Assembly (NCBI RefSeq): GCF_003176895.1 | Contig: NZ_QGTD01000003.1 | Location: 1-64,000 of the forward strand | Length of the DNA: 64,000 bases | Direction of reading: 5' to 3' | Source: Gracilibacillus dipsosauri | GTDB taxonomy: Bacteria > Bacillota > Bacilli > Bacillales > Amphibacillaceae | Part shown: piece by piece, positions 60,337 to 64,000 of the stretch | How positions within the stretch are numbered: the stretch's first letter is position 1 | How the letters are laid out: each line of letters starts with the position of its first letter | Position numbers and translations under genes: made by a program | Notes under the pieces: model-generated | Databases searched by the model: none | Seen by the model: only the letters and a program-made list of their open reading frames with translations | Told to the model about the DNA's origin: nothing

Positions 60337-61533
60337 TCACCCCTCTTCTACTTGCTCTATCAATCTTGCTCCATCACCAATTTCACAAAAATAAACCTTG
60401 TACTGATCTTTAAATTTTGGATGCTGTGTTGGATAGATCGTTTCGATCGCATGTTTGATTTGCTGCTTATATTTAGGATTAATGAATCCAATACAACAAC
60501 CTCGATAGCCTGCTCCACTGAATCTTGCACCATAAACACCATTTAATTCCTTTAAAATTTGATAAATCGTAACGAGCTCTGGACAACCACATTCATATTG
60601 ATCGATCGAGCTTTGACCTGAAGCAAACATTAGCTGACCAAATCGATGAATGTCCCCAGCTGACCAAGCCTTGATCCCTTCTATTACTCGTTCCTGTTCT
60701 GAATAGTAATGGTCCAATCTTTTTTGAAATCTACCAGGAACTTGATCTCGATATGTGTGATAAATTTGATCTGGAATATCACGAAGTTTAACCTCCGCAA
60801 GATTCGTTTGATTAAGCGTACCTAATTCCTGTAAAAGCCAACCACCAACCCGACATTCATCCACTCGATTATTGTAGTCTGTACTAATTAAAGACTTACT
60901 AACACCTGAATAGACAACGATCACCTCAAATTCAGGCATATCGTTAGGTCTATCCATTAACTGATGATTTCCCATTTTACAATCAACAGTCAAGAGATGC
61001 CCTTTCCTACTTAATAAATTCGCTGATTGATCAAGAATCCCATTTTTTAGCCCGATATAGCTCGTTTCTACATCATGACTATAGTAAACGAGGTCCTCCT
61101 TTTTTACATTCAATTGATTCACATGACATAGTGCCAATAAATAGGCGGTAGTTACAGCAGCGGAGGAACTTAATCCTCCAATTGGTAGCCTGCCACTAAT
61201 TACGGCACGAAAACCTGTCGTTAATTTCTGATCCTTGCTTAAGGCAAGCACTGCACCTCGTGCATAATTTCCCCAAGAGCCTGGTAGCATTTCCGGGACA
61301 CGATCAATATGGAAATACTCTTCATCAGGAAAATCAGCACTTTGAATCCGAACATAACCATCATCACTTGCAGAAAAAACCATCTCTACATTTTCATCTA
61401 AAGCGAGTCCTGTCACGATACCGCCTTGATGATCCACATGTGCACCTAATGGACATATCCTTAATGGGGAAAGAACAGCGCTTAATGTGTCATCTCCATA
61501 TACATCCTTATATAACTGTATTAACTCATGCAT
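60337..61533 (-). CDS. GHMP sugar-1-kinase, galacturonokinase/galactokinase-like
   Basis: A 398-aa GHMP kinase. The galactokinase signature is RICPLGAHVDHQGG instead of RVNLIGEHTDYNGG. The ATP loop is PIGGLSSSAAVTTAYLL (about 117-133), and motif 3 ARFSGAGYRGCCIGF. A GAH-x-DHQGG form is the one I recall from plant galacturonokinases, which phosphorylate D-galacturonate at C1. Galactose or a related sugar is not excluded. It is co-transcribed with a nucleotidyltransferase gene, which suggests a salvage route to an NDP-uronic acid. The start is an ATG behind AGAGGGATAAAAA. Confidence 0.75.
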   Translation of the reverse strand: MHELIQLYKDVYGDDTLSAVLSPLRICPLGAHVDHQGGIVTGLALDENVEMVFSASDDGYVRIQSADFPDEEYFHIDRVPEMLPGSWGNYARGAVLALSKDQKLTTGFRAVISGRLPIGGLSSSAAVTTAYLLALCHVNQLNVKKEDLVYYSHDVETSYIGLKNGILDQSANLLSRKGHLLTVDCKMGNHQLMDRPNDMPEFEVIVVYSGVSKSLISTDYNNRVDECRVGGWLLQELGTLNQTNLAEVKLRDIPDQIYHTYRDQVPGRFQKRLDHYYSEQERVIEGIKAWSAGDIHRFGQLMFASGQSSIDQYECGCPELVTIYQILKELNGVYGARFSGAGYRGCCIGFINPKYKQQIKHAIETIYPTQHPKFKDQYKVYFCEIGDGARLIEQVEEG

Positions 61534-61546
61534 TTTTTATCCCTCT

Positions 61547-61960
61547 TTACTTTCCTTTGAGATGTGGAGAATCTGGCATTAGTTGCATGAATTCAATCCT
61601 ATTCCCATCAGGATCTGTTGCCCAGCACTGGTAATTGTGATCGACACCTTTTGTAGGCTCCACATCTAATGGCCAGCCTTTCTTGTTCAAGTGATCCGCT
61701 ATCTGGTGAATATCCTCCACCTCTAAGCATAGATGATGATAACCAGCAGCATTTTCTGGTTGAAGAGTGCCATCCTTCCCATGGTAGAAAAGCTCGATAA
61801 ATTGCCGTTCACTAATTTTAAGATAGACAATCCAAGGTTCATCCTGTTCATTATGGAGTTCAAACGCTTTTTCCAGTCCTAGTACATCACAATAAAAGCT
61901 TAACGATCTTTCCATATCCCGCACAAAATAAGCTGTATGACCAATTCCCTTTATCACCAT
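61547..61960 (-). CDS. VOC-family (glyoxalase-like) protein
   Basis: A 137-aa vicinal-oxygen-chelate protein. It has HTAYFVRDMERSLSFYCDVL, FIELFYHG, GYHHLCLEVED and an end IEFMQLMPDS. The metal ligand pattern His8, Glu (FIELF), His (YHH), Glu (RIEFM) is that of lactoylglutathione lyase-like enzymes. The substrate is unknown. It lies 13 bases before the GHMP kinase gene, so it may be part of the same transcript. The start is an ATG behind AGGAGGAATCT. Confidence 0.82.
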   Translation of the reverse strand: MVIKGIGHTAYFVRDMERSLSFYCDVLGLEKAFELHNEQDEPWIVYLKISERQFIELFYHGKDGTLQPENAAGYHHLCLEVEDIHQIADHLNKKGWPLDVEPTKGVDHNYQCWATDPDGNRIEFMQLMPDSPHLKGK

Positions 61961-62026
61961 AGATTCCTCCTCTATTTTTAGCTAAATCGTATCATAACTG
62001 TCTTCATGACGCCATTGCTTTTTGCT

Positions 62027-63211
62027 TTAATGTGGACGACTAACAAATCTTAATCGTACTAGCAAGCCTAAATAGATGGCCATCGATGAGAAAATAGAAA
62101 ATGCTGCAGTTAAATAAATATAATCATAATCAAATAAGAAAGCGATTTGTCCGAATACAATGGCGCCAATACCTACACCAAGATCAAAAAACGAGAAAAA
62201 AGTAGCATTTGCCATCCCTTTTCGATTGGTGCTTGCTTTATCAATCGCCCACGCTTGTAATGCTGGTTGAACGGTACCAAAGCCTAATCCATAAAGTGCT
62301 GCAGCTAAAAACAGGATGAAGGAATTGGGTAACCAAAATAACAATAGCATGGCGATAAGAATCAAGGAGGTTCCCGGTAGGAAAACGACGATATGTCCAT
62401 AACGATCATATAATCTACCAGCGAAGGCTCTAGTAATCATTAAGAAAAGTGCATAAATAAGAAAGTAGACCTCAATGCCAGCAATGCCCTCCTGCTCTGT
62501 ATATAAAGGTAGATAAGAAGCAATCCCTCCAAATGCGGTTGTAATAAAAAATAATAGAATCGATGGCTGTAGGGCTGTCTTTTCAAAAAGATCAAATCTA
62601 GCTTTTTTTATCTTCTCACGGGATTCTACTTTTTTATATGTAATCTGAGTAGAGAGAATAAAGGCAATGATTCCAAGACTTGACGCGATTAAAAACAACA
62701 CCGTAAAGGAGGTGACTCCATATAGGGACAGACCAAGAGCTGGACCGATAGCCAGTGCAATGTTACCAGATAAACCGAAATAGCCCATCCCTTCTCCTCT
62801 TCGCTTCTGTGGAATGAGATCTGTTGCAATAGTGCCAGTAGCTGTTGTCGAATAGCCCCAACCGATTCCTTGAACACAACGAATAAAAAATAACAGGATA
62901 ACACTAGAAATAAAAGCAAATGAACCAACAGATAGAACAAATATCCCTAAGCCTAGCATGTACACAAATTTTCTCCCTACGGATTCTAGGGAATGCCCTG
63001 CATTCGGACGAAATAACAATGCTGAAAAGGTAAACACACCAGTAATAATTCCAATCATTTGATCATTTCCACCAAGGTGCTGCACAAATAAAGGAATGGT
63101 TGGTAGTGTCATCTGAAAGCCTAAAAATATAAAAAAATTTGCCATACAAATGAGGGCAAAATCCTTCGTCCATATTTTTTCTTTTTTTACTTCCTTTTCT
63201 AGAAGTTGCAT
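62027..63211 (-). CDS. MFS transporter
   Basis: A 394-aa major facilitator with about twelve hydrophobic segments. The signature between helices 2 and 3 is RPNAGHSLESVGRK. It is a drug/metabolite efflux type (YwoG or YfkF-like arrangement), with no substrate evident. The start at 63211 (MQLLEKEVKKEK) lies after an AAGGAG-type site. It is divergent from the SAM riboswitch at 63417 across about 200 bases. Confidence 0.83.
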   Translation of the reverse strand: MQLLEKEVKKEKIWTKDFALICMANFFIFLGFQMTLPTIPLFVQHLGGNDQMIGIITGVFTFSALLFRPNAGHSLESVGRKFVYMLGLGIFVLSVGSFAFISSVILLFFIRCVQGIGWGYSTTATGTIATDLIPQKRRGEGMGYFGLSGNIALAIGPALGLSLYGVTSFTVLFLIASSLGIIAFILSTQITYKKVESREKIKKARFDLFEKTALQPSILLFFITTAFGGIASYLPLYTEQEGIAGIEVYFLIYALFLMITRAFAGRLYDRYGHIVVFLPGTSLILIAMLLLFWLPNSFILFLAAALYGLGFGTVQPALQAWAIDKASTNRKGMANATFFSFFDLGVGIGAIVFGQIAFLFDYDYIYLTAAFSIFSSMAIYLGLLVRLRFVSRPH

Positions 63212-63327
63212 TTATCTTACTCCTTTTTTTCGATACTCGAAATATATTTCTATTGTACAACAGATAGGTGGAAGTTAAAAACGAAAGGGCTTGCAAAAAA
63301 ATCCCTGATAATTCCCTTAATTAACCA

Positions 63328-63356
63328 TTGACATACCTAGCATCAAATGCTAAAGT
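63328..63356 (+). promoter_or_regulatory. Candidate sigma-A promoter of the S-box/thiolase transcript
   Basis: TTGACA (63328-63333), a 17-base spacer and TAAAGT (63351-63356). The transcript would begin about 55 bases before the aptamer. The -10 is weak. Confidence 0.5.
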
Positions 63357-63416
63357 TAAGCATATTAAAAATCTAATATTAAAGTAATTCACTCGGAATT
63401 ATATACAAAATAACGT

Positions 63417-63579
63417 CTTATCAAGAGAGGTGGAGGGACTGGCCCTTAGAAGCCTCGGCAACCATTAAGTGGTATTTACTTAATACAGGTGCCAATTCCA
63501 TCTAAGCTATGCTTAGAAAGATAAGAGAGCGGATCATGATGACCAAAGTCTCTCTATCTTTTATAGAGGGACTTTTTTT
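63417..63579 (+). promoter_or_regulatory. SAM-I (S-box) riboswitch with terminator, upstream of a thiolase
   Basis: The aptamer (63417-63525) reads CTTATCAAGAGAGGTGGAGG, GACTGGCCCTTAGAAGCCTC, GGCAACC and GTGCCAATTCC, closing with GATAAG on CTTATC (P1). The terminator AAGTC-TCTCTAT / ATAGAGG-GACTT (63546-63574) has seven T residues. AAAGATAAGAGAG (63517-63529) can pair with CTCTCTATCTTT of the terminator as anti-terminator. It ends 27 bases before the thiolase start, so SAM should repress the gene. Confidence 0.95.
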
Positions 63580-63605
63580 ATTTCACTTAAAAGGAGTTAA
63601 AGACA

Positions 63606-64000
63606 ATGGGGACTATTCTTCTCGACGGAAACCGAACACCTTTTGGAAAATGGAAGGGTGGATTGGCAAACTATTCAGCAACAGAATTAGGAGCTTCTGC
63701 CTTACATGCCTTAATTCAAAAAAATACAGAAGCACACCATCCAGATGGCGTCATTCTAGCACAAGTAATCCAAGCAGGAGCGGGGCAGAATTCCGCAAGG
63801 CAGGTTGCTTATCAAGCTGGCATCGATATTTCGACTCCAGCTATTACCTTAAATAATGTCTGTTTGGGGGGGCTTGCTTCGATTGCAGATGCTTCCAGAA
63901 GAATTCTGTTAAATGAAGGAGATTATTATGTGGTAGGTGGATTTGATTCGATGACAAATGCTCCTCATACCATTCCCGTTAGACTCGGTACAGGAATTGG
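63606..64000 (+). CDS. Thiolase (acetyl-CoA acyltransferase), 5' part
   Basis: A partial thiolase of at least 131 residues, cut by the window end. It reads LLDGNRTPFGKWKGGLANYS at the N-terminus, VILAQVIQAGAGQNSARQ and NNVCLGGLASIADASR with the catalytic Cys (near 88). Thiolases join acetyl-CoA units or cleave 3-ketoacyl-CoA in lipid or PHB metabolism. The start is the ATG at 63606 behind AAAGGAGTTAAAGACA. A plus-strand ORF at 63509-63856 in another frame is spurious. A SAM riboswitch before it is unexpected for this enzyme. Confidence 0.9.
   Translation, partial: MGTILLDGNRTPFGKWKGGLANYSATELGASALHALIQKNTEAHHPDGVILAQVIQAGAGQNSARQVAYQAGIDISTPAITLNNVCLGGLASIADASRRILLNEGDYYVVGGFDSMTNAPHTIPVRLGTGI

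Noticed and set aside
63509-63856. 115-aa open frame starting inside the second SAM riboswitch
   Set aside because: It begins in the aptamer and runs out of frame through the thiolase gene, which has a clear ribosome site, family motifs and catalytic Cys.
1-64000. CRISPR arrays, tRNA genes, complete insertion sequences or a prophage
   Set aside because: No regularly spaced identical direct repeats of CRISPR size, no cloverleaf-like sequences, no transposase and no structural phage genes were recognised.

Overview
The window looks like the chromosome of a low-GC, endospore-forming Gram-positive bacterium of the family Bacillaceae. Supporting signs are CotX- and CotW-like spore coat genes, YgxA, YkkC/YkkD, YneR, YndM, YesL/YesM/YesN and TagU homologues, strong GGAGG-type ribosome binding sites, frequent GTG/TTG starts, and SAM-I and guanidine-I riboswitches with intrinsic terminators. 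Species cannot be named from the sequence alone.

Layout. 1-2.5 kb: a consensus promoter and leader that look like those of an rRNA operon running left out of the window, then two coat genes and ygxA. 2.7-7.8 kb: an ECF transporter (S, fused A-A, T) with a PHP hydrolase, divergent from a MurR/RpiR regulator. 8-13.8 kb: a chemoreceptor, a SAM-riboswitch-controlled MetE-like methyltransferase, and a two-component system followed by a PepSY gene. 13.9-16.8 kb: a metal ATPase with a CmtR-like ArsR repressor and twin operators. 17-19 kb: heme O synthase and SAM hydrolase. 19-26.4 kb: a YesL/MN-type carbohydrate ABC transporter with its two-component system, then a uronate-dehydrogenase-like gene. 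26.8-35.6 kb: Ca2+ ATPase, CNNM/CorC protein and mixed housekeeping genes up to TagU. 35.8-42.4 kb: a six-gene sugar catabolic operon led by a GH43 glycosidase. 42.6-50.7 kb: polysaccharide deacetylase, a second PepSY gene, hemolysin III, a guanidine-riboswitch ykkCD exporter pair, NhaC and an LPNTA-anchored surface protein. 50.8-52.2 kb: a decayed patch with a pseudogene and a broken membrane-effector-like fragment. 52.4-57.3 kb: a response regulator / ABC transporter / kinase / serine hydrolase cassette. 57.6-64 kb: small envelope proteins, a quinone oxidoreductase, a GHMP kinase with a nucleotidyltransferase, VOC and MFS genes, and a thiolase behind a second SAM riboswitch, cut by the window end.

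Most notable: (1) four heptamers at an 11-bp period, each array ending exactly 10 bases before a -10 box, upstream of both PepSY genes. This predicts one regulon for the adjacent response regulator. A different heptamer (TCTTAAG) with the same geometry lies upstream of the 53-kb ABC operon. (2) A roughly 100-base interspersed repeat occurs in four places, always immediately after the T-tract of a gene's intrinsic terminator. (3) A complete SAM-I riboswitch controls a thiolase, a gene with no obvious link to methionine. (4) A GHMP kinase has the HVDHQGG motif that I associate with galacturonokinases, next to a nucleotidyltransferase. No CRISPR array, tRNA gene, complete insertion sequence or prophage was seen.
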